Below, in pieces: positions 25,078 to 32,213 of a stretch of 64,000 nt of DNA. The stretch is from an uncultured Collinsella sp. Its GTDB lineage: Bacteria > Actinomycetota > Coriobacteriia > Coriobacteriales > Coriobacteriaceae. A program made the position numbers and the translations under genes. The notes beneath the pieces were generated by a model, which saw only the letters and a list, made by a program, of their open reading frames with translations, had not been told where the DNA came from and did not search any database. The stretch's first letter is position 1; the number at the start of each line of letters is the position of its first letter. Location: assembly GCA_900550195.1 (NCBI GenBank), contig URRB01000004.1, positions 62,001 to 126,000 of the forward strand. Direction: 5' to 3'.

Positions 25078-25116
25078 GACGCCGCGCGCCATATCGGCAA
25101 TTTGCTGTTTAGATGT

Positions 25117-25148
25117 AAGGGCATGGCCGCAACGGTCCATGCCCTTTT
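25117..25148 (+). terminator. Terminator of metG
   Basis: AAGGGCATGG pairs with CCATGCCCTT around a 10-nt loop, followed by TTGCTTT. Confidence 0.85.
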
Positions 25149-25184
25149 GCTTTACGATGCAGCCACCATGTTAAGGAGGCAACC

Positions 25185-26045
25185 ATGACAACTTCGCCTT
25201 TGGCAAACCCCACGGCAACTAGGGAGCTGCTAGAGGAGTTTGGCCTTGCGACCAAGCATCGCCTGGGCCAAAACTTCCTGATCGACAACCATGTGATCGA
25301 GCGTATCTGCGAGCTTGCCGAGCTTGCAGGCGATGAGCGTGTGCTCGAGGTTGGTCCGGGCGTTGGTACGCTCACGCTTGCGCTGCTGCAGGAGGCGGCG
25401 TGCGTCACGTCGATCGAAGCAGATCCTGAGCTCGAACCGGTGCTCGACGCCCACGCCGCCGACTATGCCAACTTCCGCTTTATCATGGGCGACGCGCTCA
25501 AGGTGACGCCGGAGCAGATTGAGCAAGCCGCCGGTGGCGAGCCCACGGTATTTGTCGCGAACTTGCCCTATAACGTGGCGGCGACGATCATTTTGCAATT
25601 TTTCCAGACGATGCCGGCGCTCAAGCGCGCCGTCGTCATGGTGCAAAAGGAGGTTGCCGATCGCATTGCCGCAGTGCCGGGCAACAAGACCTATGGCGGC
25701 TACACGACAAAGCTCGGCCTGTATGCGCAGGTTACGGGTCGCTTTGAGGTGCCGCCGCGTTGCTTTATGCCGGCGCCGCACGTGGACTCGGCCGTCGTGC
25801 GTATCGACCGTGTTGACGGCGTGGTGCCCGAAGGACTCGACCGCGAGTTTGTGGCCCGCGTGATTGATGCTGCATTTGCTCAGCGTCGCAAGACCATTCG
25901 CAACTCCATGAGCGCCAACGGCTTTGCCAAGGACGTGCTCGATGCCGCCTTTGAGGCTTGCGGTATCGCATCCACCACGCGCGCCGAAACGCTTGATGTT
26001 GCCGACTTTGTCCGCCTGGCCCAGGAGCTAATCCATGACGCTTAA
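25185..26045 (+). CDS. rsmA: 16S rRNA (adenine-1518/1519 N6) dimethyltransferase RsmA (KsgA)
   Basis: 286 aa. It dimethylates two adenines in the 3' hairpin of 16S rRNA. Motifs: KHRLGQNFLIDNHVIERI, VLEVGPGVGTLTLALL (SAM motif I), VANLPYNVAATIIL (motif IV, NLPY), VVMVQKEVADRI, and FMPAPHVDSAVVRI. A strong AAGGAGG precedes ATG 25185. The last bases overlap the tatD start, so the two are translationally coupled. The gene pair metG, rsmA, tatD is a common order in Gram-positives. Confidence 0.97.
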   Translation: MTTSPLANPTATRELLEEFGLATKHRLGQNFLIDNHVIERICELAELAGDERVLEVGPGVGTLTLALLQEAACVTSIEADPELEPVLDAHAADYANFRFIMGDALKVTPEQIEQAAGGEPTVFVANLPYNVAATIILQFFQTMPALKRAVVMVQKEVADRIAAVPGNKTYGGYTTKLGLYAQVTGRFEVPPRCFMPAPHVDSAVVRIDRVDGVVPEGLDREFVARVIDAAFAQRRKTIRNSMSANGFAKDVLDAAFEACGIASTTRAETLDVADFVRLAQELIHDA

Positions 26046-26952
26046 TGCCGAACGCATGACGTTTACCAAGAAAAAGAAGACGGTTGCTTGTCCCGTGCCC
26101 TTGGCGCCGCTTGCCGACACGCATGCGCATCTGCTTTCGTTTTGGGGCAAAGAAGTGCCCGAGACGCTCGTGCGCGCCAAAGCCGCGGGCGTCGACCTGT
26201 TGGTGACGATGTTCGACCCCATCGCTGACAAACGCAGCGTGACGGACTATAGCGACTGGCTCGTGCGCGAAATTCTGCCGATGCAGGATATCCCTCAGAT
26301 CAAGTATCTTGCCGGCGTGCATCCGTATGGTGCGCCGGACTATACCGGCGACGTTCACGCGCAGGTCGTTGCCGCACTCGATGACCCCTTATGCGCCGGT
26401 ATTGGCGAAATCGGCCTGGACTACCATATGGACTATGACGACGATATCGCGCCGGCACCCCATAACGTGCAGATTGACTGCATGGCGCGTCAGCTCGAGC
26501 TTGCCGTGTGCCGTAACGTGCCGGTGGAGCTGCATCTGCGCCACGAGGACACGGACCATGAGCGTACCTCGCATGTGGACGCCTACAACGTGCTTCGTGA
26601 GGTGGGCGTGCCCCAGGCCGGTTGTGTGCTGCACTGCTTTGGCGAGGACCGCGCCACGATGGAGCGCTTTGTGGAGCTGGGCTGCTATATCGCCTATGGT
26701 GGTGCGGCTACCTTTAAGCGCAACGACGACGTGCGCGAGGCATTCGCGGCAACCCCACTCGATCGAATTTTGTTTGAGACGGATTGCCCGTATATGGCTC
26801 CGGAGCCCATCCGCGGTCTTGAATGTGAGCCCGCAATGATTTCCATTACGGCAAACGCGCTGGTTAACGACCGTGTCGATCGCACAGGTGAGGACGCCGA
26901 AACAATCACGCAAGCCGCTTGGGAAAATGCCTGCAAACTTTTTCAAAAATAG
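26035..26952 (+). CDS. TatD family metal-dependent hydrolase/DNase
   Basis: 305 aa from ATG 26035, overlapping rsmA by 11 nt; ATG 26056 is an alternative start. TatD hallmarks and metal ligands: ADTHAHL, LAGVHPYG, GEIGLDYH, VELHLRHED, CVLHCFGED, and FETDCPYMAPEP. Family members are 3'-5' exonucleases with two metal ions. The N-terminal 25 residues before ADTHAHL are slightly longer than usual and basic. It ends 43 nt before tRNA-Leu. Confidence 0.92.
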   Translation: MTLNAERMTFTKKKKTVACPVPLAPLADTHAHLLSFWGKEVPETLVRAKAAGVDLLVTMFDPIADKRSVTDYSDWLVREILPMQDIPQIKYLAGVHPYGAPDYTGDVHAQVVAALDDPLCAGIGEIGLDYHMDYDDDIAPAPHNVQIDCMARQLELAVCRNVPVELHLRHEDTDHERTSHVDAYNVLREVGVPQAGCVLHCFGEDRATMERFVELGCYIAYGGAATFKRNDDVREAFAATPLDRILFETDCPYMAPEPIRGLECEPAMISITANALVNDRVDRTGEDAETITQAAWENACKLFQK

Positions 26953-26955
26953 TTC

Positions 26956-26984
26956 TTGCGTTCGCGGTGGCGCTCCGTTATTCT
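26956..26984 (+). promoter_or_regulatory. Promoter of tRNA-Leu
   Basis: TTGCGT 26956-26961 and TATTCT 26979-26984 with a 17-nt spacer; the tRNA begins 12 nt after the -10 box. Confidence 0.8.
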
Positions 26985-26995
26985 AATTCCTGCAC

Positions 26996-27082
26996 GCGGG
27001 CGTGGCGGAATTGGCAGACGCGTACGGTTCAGGTCCGTATGGGGGCAACCCCATGAAGGTTCAAGTCCTTTCGCCCGCACCA
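26996..27082 (+). tRNA. tRNA-Leu (CAG)
   Basis: 87 nt including an encoded CCA. Acceptor GCGGGCG pairs with CGCCCGC; the anticodon loop TTCAGGT gives CAG; a long variable arm (TGGGGGCAACCCCA) is typical of class II tRNA-Leu. The terminator lies at 27091-27119. Confidence 0.97.
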
Positions 27083-27125
27083 TTAAATGAAAGAGCTCCC
27101 AGCAATGGGAGCTTTTTTTGTTATG
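27065..27125 (+). repeat. tRNA-Leu 3' end plus terminator, copy 1 of a ~60-nt direct repeat
   Basis: Runs from GTCCTTTCGCCCGC in the T-arm through the terminator (AGCTCCC/GGGAGCT plus seven T) to TTATG, and is repeated at 27242-27301 with a few changes in the terminator stem. Confidence 0.93.
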
Positions 27126-27137
27126 GGCCCATCACAG

Positions 27138-27148
27138 GGACTTGAACC
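27138..27148 (-). repeat. Inverted copy of the tRNA-Leu T-arm
   Basis: GGACTTGAACC is the reverse complement of the tRNA-Leu T-arm. The flanking bases (CAGG and CCTG on the minus strand) form a short stem different from the tRNA T-stem. The rest, to 27241, is GC-rich with stems such as AAAACGC/GCGTTTT, as in the element behind tRNA-Phe. Confidence 0.85.
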
Positions 27149-27241
27149 TGCGAAGGAGCGAGCGTAAAGAAAACGCGGAGCGTTTTTAGCGAGCTGGCGA
27201 GGACGCCGGCAGGCGGCCGAAGCCGGTGCGGATACGCGGAC

Positions 27242-27301
27242 GTCCTTTCGCCCGCACCATTAAATGAAAGAGCTCCTAGCAATGGGGGCTTTTTTGTTAT
27301 G
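27242..27301 (+). repeat. Second copy of tRNA-Leu 3' end plus terminator
   Basis: Holds the T-arm 3' part, acceptor 3' strand, CCA and a terminator variant (AGCTCCT/GGGGGCT with T-run), but no 5' tRNA half. Spacing to copy 1 is 116 nt. Confidence 0.93.
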
Positions 27302-27358
27302 CACGATCTCCTTGGACGGGTATCCTAGTGCCAACGTATGCCTATCAGAGGAGAGACC

Positions 27359-28297
27359 ATGCTGTTGTCCGGTATCATCGCCGCCCTTACCAGCCTTTTG
27401 ATTCCCATCATCATTTTGTTGTTACTGCTTCCCAACGCCTGCTATGTCGTTGAACAACAGCATGCCGTGATCATCGAGCGTCTGGGCAAGTTTAACCGCA
27501 TCGTCAACGCGGGCTTCCACATGAAGGTGCCCGTGATCGACCGCAAGGCCGCTACGGTGAGTCTGCGCACCATGAAAAACGGTTTTGACATCGACGTTAA
27601 GACTCAGGACAACGTGACCATCGGCCTTGAGGTCTCTGCTCAGTACCACGTGAGCTATGACATGGGCGCCGGCCCGGCAGATTCGGGCATCTACAAGAGC
27701 TACTATATGCTGCAGGAGCCCGTCGACCAGATGCGTGACTTCATCACCGACGCCCTGCGCTCTTCGATTCCCGTCTACACACTCGATGAGGTCTTTGCCA
27801 AGAAGGATGACATCGCCAAGGATGTCAACGCTACCGTGTCCGAGCAGATGGCTGCCTACGGCTTCACCCTCGTGTCGACACTCATCACCAAAATCGCGCT
27901 GCCGACCGAGGTCGAGAACTCCATGAACGACATCAATGCCGCCCAGCGAAAGCGCGCTGCCGCGCAGGAGCTCGCCGAGGCCGACCGCATCAAGCGCGTC
28001 ACCGAGGCGACCGCCGAGGCTGAGGCGATGGAAAAGGCGGGCGAGGGCATCGCCAACCAGCGCAAGGCCATCGCGCTGGGCATCAAGGATTCGCTCGAGA
28101 TCATCCAGGAGACGGGAGTCGGCAATGACGAGGCCAACCAACTGTTCATGTTTACGCAGTGGTCCGAGATGATGACGGAGTTCGCTCGCACGGGTAAAAC
28201 CTCGACGGTCGTGCTGCCGAGCGACTTTTCGCAGTCGGCCTCTATGTTCGAGCAGATGCTGGCTGCCGGTAAGGTTCAGAACGAGTCAAAGGAGTAG
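27359..28297 (+). CDS. SPFH/band-7 (stomatin-like) membrane protein
   Basis: 312 aa from ATG 27359 (GAGGAGAG upstream, preferred over ATG 27338). One N-terminal membrane helix (IIAALTSLLIPIIILLLLLP) is followed by the band-7 domain: YVVEQQHAVIIERLGKFNR, NAGFHMKVPVIDR, VSLRTMKNGFDIDVKTQDN, and RSSIPVYTLDEVFAKKDDIA. A long charged coiled coil follows (residues 195-245, AAQRKRAAAQELAEADRIKR), then a hydrophobic-poor tail. Such proteins oligomerise on the inner membrane and organise microdomains or proteases. No NfeD-like partner is adjacent. It probably forms an operon with rlmH, 6 nt downstream. Confidence 0.9.
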   Translation: MLLSGIIAALTSLLIPIIILLLLLPNACYVVEQQHAVIIERLGKFNRIVNAGFHMKVPVIDRKAATVSLRTMKNGFDIDVKTQDNVTIGLEVSAQYHVSYDMGAGPADSGIYKSYYMLQEPVDQMRDFITDALRSSIPVYTLDEVFAKKDDIAKDVNATVSEQMAAYGFTLVSTLITKIALPTEVENSMNDINAAQRKRAAAQELAEADRIKRVTEATAEAEAMEKAGEGIANQRKAIALGIKDSLEIIQETGVGNDEANQLFMFTQWSEMMTEFARTGKTSTVVLPSDFSQSASMFEQMLAAGKVQNESKE

Positions 28298-28303
28298 ACA
28301 CGC

Positions 28304-28774
28304 GTGAAATACACCGTCGTTTGTGTCGGTAAGCTCAAGGAGCGCTTTTGGAAGGACGCCTGCGCTGAGTACACCAAGCGCCTGGGTGCCTATGCCAAGG
28401 TTGATATCCGCGAGGTGGCCGATATCGACCCGGCTAAGGCGGGCGGCGTGGATGCCGCGCGCGACAAGGAGGGGGCGGCGATTCTTGCTGCCTTGCCGTC
28501 TCGAGCGCATGTGATCCTGCTGGCTATCGAGGGCATGGAGCGTTCGAGTGAGGAGCTCTCGGCGAGGCTCGACGATCTTATGCTGCGAGGCAGCAGCGAC
28601 ATTGCCTTTGTAATCGGCGGTTCGGACGGCGTGAGCGATGACGTGCGCGCACGAGCCGACGAGATGCTCAGCTTTGGACGCATTACCTTGCCGCATAACC
28701 TGGCGCGTGTGGTGCTGTTAGAGCAGATTTACCGTGCCTGCAAGATCAGTCGTGGCGAGCCGTATCACAAATAG
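28304..28774 (+). CDS. rlmH: 23S rRNA (pseudouridine-1915 N3)-methyltransferase RlmH
   Basis: 156 aa from GTG 28304 with AAAGGAG upstream. The small SPOUT enzyme methylates pseudouridine 1915 in helix 69 of 23S rRNA. It starts VKYTVVCVGKLKERFW and keeps HVILLAIEGMERSSEEL, FVIGGSDGVSDDV, and the knot-forming FGRITLPHNLARVVLLEQIYRA with YHK at the end. The length is normal for the family. Confidence 0.96.
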   Translation: MKYTVVCVGKLKERFWKDACAEYTKRLGAYAKVDIREVADIDPAKAGGVDAARDKEGAAILAALPSRAHVILLAIEGMERSSEELSARLDDLMLRGSSDIAFVIGGSDGVSDDVRARADEMLSFGRITLPHNLARVVLLEQIYRACKISRGEPYHK

Positions 28775-28847
28775 GTCGGCAATGCGAAACAATGGCGTGG
28801 GACAATACCTTTCGTTTTGAGGAATGTGTCTGAAAGGACTATGTGAT

Positions 28848-29618
28848 ATGAAGATTGGATTTGTCGGTTTTGGCAATATGGCGAGCGCTATGGCCGATGG
28901 CTGGATCGCTGCCGGTGTAGCTGCGAGCGACATGTGCGCCTGTGCGGGTCGCTACGACGCACTGGTTGAGCGCTGTGAGGCGCGCGGGATGGCCGCTTGC
29001 CACGATGCCGCCGAGGTGGTCGCCGCATCCGATATCGTGGTCGCTGCGGTTAAGCCGTACATGATCGAGAAGGTCTTCGCTCCGCTCAAGGGCATTCTTG
29101 CCGACAAGGTCGTTCTGTCGGTTGCCTGGACCTGGGACAGTGCCAAGTGGGAGCAGGTCCTGCCGGGCGTCGCGCATATCTCGACGGTGCCCAACACACC
29201 GGTTTCGGTGGGCGAGGGCGTCATCGCTTGCGAGAAGGCTTCCACGCTTAGTGATGAGCAGAGCACAGTGGTGCTTGATCTGCTTGGCAAACTCGGTGCG
29301 GTGGTCGAGCTCGATACGAGCCTGCTGTTTGTGGGCGGCACGGTGGGTGGTTGCGCTCCGGCATTTGTCGCCATGGCAATCGAGGCCCTGGGCGATGCAG
29401 CGGTCAAGCACGGTATCCCGCGTGCCGATGCCTATCGCATTGTGAGCCAGATGGTGCTAGGTACGGCAAAGCTGCAGCTTGCAACTGGCCAGCATCCTGC
29501 GGCGATGAAGGATGCCGTATGCTCGCCCGGTGGTGCCACCATCAAGGGCGTCGTTGCGCTCGAGGACGCCGGCATGCGCAGCGCCCTGGTCAAGGCAATC
29601 GACGCAACTCTCCAGTAA
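28848..29618 (+). CDS. proC: Pyrroline-5-carboxylate reductase
   Basis: 256 aa from ATG 28848 (AAAGGA 9 nt upstream). The enzyme reduces pyrroline-5-carboxylate to proline with NAD(P)H. The Rossmann start is MKIGFVGFGNMASAMADG, followed by DIVVAAVKPYMI, HISTVPNTPVSVGEGVIA, LFVGGTVGGCAPAFVAMAIEALGDAAVKHGI, and the C-terminal signature HPAAMKDAVCSPGGATIKGV. Usually Ser/Thr-Gly-Ser-Gly-Pro is found at the site that reads GGTVGGCAPAF here, a moderate deviation. It is transcribed alone; a strong hairpin follows at 29683. Confidence 0.93.
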   Translation: MKIGFVGFGNMASAMADGWIAAGVAASDMCACAGRYDALVERCEARGMAACHDAAEVVAASDIVVAAVKPYMIEKVFAPLKGILADKVVLSVAWTWDSAKWEQVLPGVAHISTVPNTPVSVGEGVIACEKASTLSDEQSTVVLDLLGKLGAVVELDTSLLFVGGTVGGCAPAFVAMAIEALGDAAVKHGIPRADAYRIVSQMVLGTAKLQLATGQHPAAMKDAVCSPGGATIKGVVALEDAGMRSALVKAIDATLQ

Positions 29619-29777
29619 AACCGACCAAAAAAAGGACAGGTTTATTTTTGGCAGGTATTTTCTGCGGTTTGTCCTTTTAGCGAAAAGCGCCCCGCAACTG
29701 GCTCAATTCCAGTTGCGGGGCGCTTGCGTTTGCCCAGATAAAACCGACCAAAATAAACCTGTCCCTTTTTGGCAGGT
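29616..29777. repeat. Pair of ~40-nt repeats with inverted core
   Basis: Both copies begin TAAAACCGACCAAAA (29616-29630 and 29739-29753) and end in TTGGCAGGT (about 29648-29656 and 29769-29777). The core between is AAAGGACAGGTTTA in the first and its approximate reverse complement TAAACCTGTCCC in the second. A perfect hairpin terminator (29683-29728) sits between them. Confidence 0.8.
29683..29728. terminator. Bidirectional terminator-like hairpin after proC
   Basis: AAGCGCCCCGCAACTGG pairs perfectly with its complement around a 7-nt loop. T-runs flank it weakly on both sides. It lies between the convergent proC and the small minus-strand membrane gene. Confidence 0.75.
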
Positions 29778-29950
29778 TAGTCCCAGAAGCTGTCTTCCTC
29801 ATCCTCGGACTTGGGTCCGCGGTCGACGTACATCTTATGGGTACGCTTCTCCATTACAAAGGCAAGATTCGCAAATAACAGGATGCCGCCAGCGAAAAGG
29901 ATGGCAAAACCGGTGCGGGTGCTAAACAAAAAGGAAAAAACTGCGTCCAT
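29777..29950 (-). CDS. Small single-span membrane protein of unknown function
   Basis: 57 aa, read from ATG 29950 to TAA 29777. The N-terminal hydrophobic part is TGFAILFAGGILLFANLAFV (residues 13-32), followed by a basic patch (EKRTHKMYVDR) and an acidic tail ending in EDEEDSFWD. AAGAAGG lies upstream of the ATG on the minus strand. The charge layout puts the tail inside if the N-terminus is outside. Codon use is like that of the neighbours. It stands alone, divergent from serS. I recognise no family; a clean start, ribosome-binding site and helix make it a likely real gene. Confidence 0.7.
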   Translation of the reverse strand: MDAVFSFLFSTRTGFAILFAGGILLFANLAFVMEKRTHKMYVDRGPKSEDEEDSFWD

Positions 29951-30061
29951 TGGGTGCCTTCTTGCGTAGTTGAGTTGGGTCGTAAACGTTCATAAGTATA
30001 TACTTGCCCATACATGTACAAGGTTGCAACCTAAATGGAATGTATATCGCCGGAGGATCTA

Positions 30062-31345
30062 ATGCTTGATATCAAGTTTGTTCGCGAGAACCCCGATGCC
30101 ATCGATGTCGCCATGGCTAACCGCCAGACGTCTTGGGATCGCGAGAAGTTCTTTGAGCTCGACGACGAGCGCCGTGCCGTCATCACCGAGGTCGAGGAGC
30201 TCCAGGCTACGCGCAACGCCGAGTCCAAGAAGATCGGCGCCCTGATGAAGGAGGGCAAGAAGGACGAGGCCGAGGCCGCCAAGGAGGCCGTGCGCGCCGT
30301 CAACGAGAAGATTGACGGTCTGGCCGAGCGCCGTACTGCTCTCGAGCAGGAGCAGTACGACTTCATGGCTCACCTGCCCAACATTCCTTGCGAGGCCACG
30401 CCGTACGGCAAGGACGAGGACGAGAATATTGAGCGCCGTCGTTGGGGCACCCCGCGCGAGTTCGACTTCGACTTTAAGCCGCATTGGGATCTGGGCACCG
30501 ATCTGGACATCCTCGACTTCGAGCGCGGCAACAAGCTCTCCGGCAGCCGTTTTACCGTTCTCGGTGGCGCCGGCGCCCGCCTGGAGCGCGCCCTCATCAA
30601 CTTCTTCCTCGATACGCACACCAGCCGTGGTTTTAAGGAGTGGTGGCCGCCCATCGTCGTCAAGCGTCAGACCATGTTTGGCACGGGTCAGCTGCCCAAG
30701 TTCGAGGACGACGCCTACCACGTCTCGGGCGACAACTTCCTGATCCCCACCGCCGAGGTCGTGCTCACCAACCTGCACGCCGGCGAGGTCCTCGACGCCG
30801 ACACCCTGCCGCGCCGCTACACCGCCTTCACCCCCTGCTTCCGCGAGGAGGCCGGTTCCGCCGGTCGCGACACCCGCGGCATCATCCGTCAGCACGAGTT
30901 CGACAAGGTCGAGATGGTCAAGTTCGCTAAGCCGGAGGAGTCCGACGAGGAGCTCGAGAGCATGACCGCCGAGGCCGAGTACCTGCTGCAGCAGCTGGGC
31001 CTTCCGTATCGCGTGATTAGCCTGTGCACCGGCGACTTGGGCTTCTCTGCCCGTCAGACCTACGACGTCGAGGTCTGGCTGCCGAGCTACAACGCCTACA
31101 AGGAGATCAGCTCCTGCTCCAACTGCGGCGACTTCCAGGCCCGCCGCGCCAACATCAAGTACCGCGACCCCGAGAACTTCAAGGGTTCGCGCTACCTGCA
31201 CACGCTCAACGGTTCCGGCCTGCCGGCCGGCCGCACCATGGCCGCCATTCTGGAGAACTACCAGAACGCCGACGGCACCATCACGATTCCCGAGGTCCTG
31301 CGTCCTTACATGGGTGGTCTCGAGAAGATCGAGCCGGTCGCGTAA
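30062..31345 (+). CDS. serS: Serine--tRNA ligase
   Basis: 427 aa from ATG 30062, with GGAGG at 30051-30055. It charges tRNA-Ser. The N-terminal arm forms the long antiparallel coiled coil (about residues 30-100, charged Lys/Glu-rich). Class II motifs follow: FREEAGSAGRDTRGIIRQHEF (motif 2, about 260-280), YKEISSCSNCGDFQARRANI, and NGSGLPAGRTMAAILENYQ (motif 3, about 382). The common LAVGR is LPAGR here. Promoter-like TATACT lies at 29998-30003. tRNA-Ser (GCT) lies 3.4 kb downstream. Confidence 0.97.
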   Translation: MLDIKFVRENPDAIDVAMANRQTSWDREKFFELDDERRAVITEVEELQATRNAESKKIGALMKEGKKDEAEAAKEAVRAVNEKIDGLAERRTALEQEQYDFMAHLPNIPCEATPYGKDEDENIERRRWGTPREFDFDFKPHWDLGTDLDILDFERGNKLSGSRFTVLGGAGARLERALINFFLDTHTSRGFKEWWPPIVVKRQTMFGTGQLPKFEDDAYHVSGDNFLIPTAEVVLTNLHAGEVLDADTLPRRYTAFTPCFREEAGSAGRDTRGIIRQHEFDKVEMVKFAKPEESDEELESMTAEAEYLLQQLGLPYRVISLCTGDLGFSARQTYDVEVWLPSYNAYKEISSCSNCGDFQARRANIKYRDPENFKGSRYLHTLNGSGLPAGRTMAAILENYQNADGTITIPEVLRPYMGGLEKIEPVA

Positions 31346-31446
31346 GTTGGCTGCATAGGGGATATGCAAGGGCGCTCCTTCGGGGGCGCCCTATTTCGTG
31401 CGCAGGTCCATACCATGCCGTGCGGACAGCTCAATAGAAAACACAC

Positions 31447-31458
31447 GAACAACTGTTC
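31447..31458. promoter_or_regulatory. Candidate LexA (SOS) box
   Basis: GAACAACTGTTC has the GAAC-N4-GTTC form of the Gram-positive LexA operator, with two deviations from the wider CGAACRNRYGTTYG consensus. It overlaps the expected -35 region of the gene at 31519, whose -10 may be TATGCT at 31480-31485. Confidence 0.45.
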
Positions 31459-31518
31459 TGTATACAGCCATCTACCTGCTATGCTTTTGCTAAATAAGAG
31501 CGAGAGAAAGGGGACGCG

Positions 31519-31896
31519 ATGGAGCTGTTTGATGATCGGGTGGTTTTGTTTGAGAGCGACGAGGGCGGGGAGTACCTGCTTGTAACGTGTGAGCCGTCTG
31601 GCATGGGCGGCCTGGTGGTTCGGCAGACGAGTGAGGGTCCGTTGACACAATGGTGCTTTGAGGAGTCGCCGCATGTGGTCGAGACCTTTGTGACGCACGA
31701 GGGGCTTGTGGCGCTGGAGCACTTCTATGGAGTTGGGACTTCCAACCAGGTCGCGCGCATGCTGAGCATCTCGTTTGCCGATTATGATTGTGCCCAGCGG
31801 GTGAGATCGCTCCTGAGGGAACTTGATGCCAAGTTTGACGTGATCGAAAAGCCAATCGATCGTACGGGGAACAGCGGTATATGCGGAGCAGCATGA
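31519..31896 (+). CDS. Hypothetical protein, possibly SOS-regulated
   Basis: 125 aa from ATG 31519 with AAAGGGG upstream. It starts MELFDDRVVLFESDEGGEYLLVTCEPSGMGGLVVRQ-like beta-rich sequence and ends with a helical part (NQVARMLSISF, then AQRVRSLLRELDAKFDVIEK). It has no signal peptide, no membrane helix and only a few cysteines, and I recognise no family. A LexA-type box 61 nt upstream suggests induction by DNA damage, but that is inference. tRNA-Arg follows 77 nt later. Confidence 0.7.
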   Translation: MELFDDRVVLFESDEGGEYLLVTCEPSGMGGLVVRQTSEGPLTQWCFEESPHVVETFVTHEGLVALEHFYGVGTSNQVARMLSISFADYDCAQRVRSLLRELDAKFDVIEKPIDRTGNSGICGAA

Positions 31897-31932
31897 CAAA
31901 ACTGCGTTCCACAAAAAAGTTTGAGATTGTGC

Positions 31933-31962
31933 TTGACTCCAATAAGCTAAAGTGGTTTTATA
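31933..31962 (+). promoter_or_regulatory. Promoter of tRNA-Arg
   Basis: TTGACT 31933-31938 and TTTATA 31957-31962 with an 18-nt spacer, 11 nt before the tRNA. Confidence 0.7.
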
Positions 31963-31973
31963 TGTCTTGCGCT

Positions 31974-32050
31974 GCGGCGTTACCTCAGCTGGATAGAGGG
32001 TCTGACTACGAATCAGAACGTCATAGGTTCGAATCCTATACGCCGCACCA
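31974..32050 (+). tRNA. tRNA-Arg (ACG)
   Basis: 77 nt with encoded CCA. Acceptor GCGGCGT pairs with ACGCCGC; anticodon loop CTACGAA gives ACG, whose A34 is normally converted to inosine. Unlike the other three tRNAs here, no inverted T-arm follows. Confidence 0.97.
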
Positions 32051-32058
32051 TTTGAGAT

Positions 32059-32088
32059 TAAAGCTCCCGGCAACGGGGGCTTTTCTTT
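32059..32088 (+). terminator. Terminator of tRNA-Arg
   Basis: AAAGCTCCCGG pairs with CGGGGGCTTTT, followed by CTTTT. Confidence 0.9.
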
Positions 32089-32213
32089 TACGCCAGCTTG
32101 AGTGCTTTCGTCCAAAGGGACGATTTCCTGTCGACTCGTGTAAGATTCCGAGTAGGTGTCGCGGCCCATCCGCGACCACTCCTTCTCTCAACGACCGATC
32201 AGGGTGATATTTC

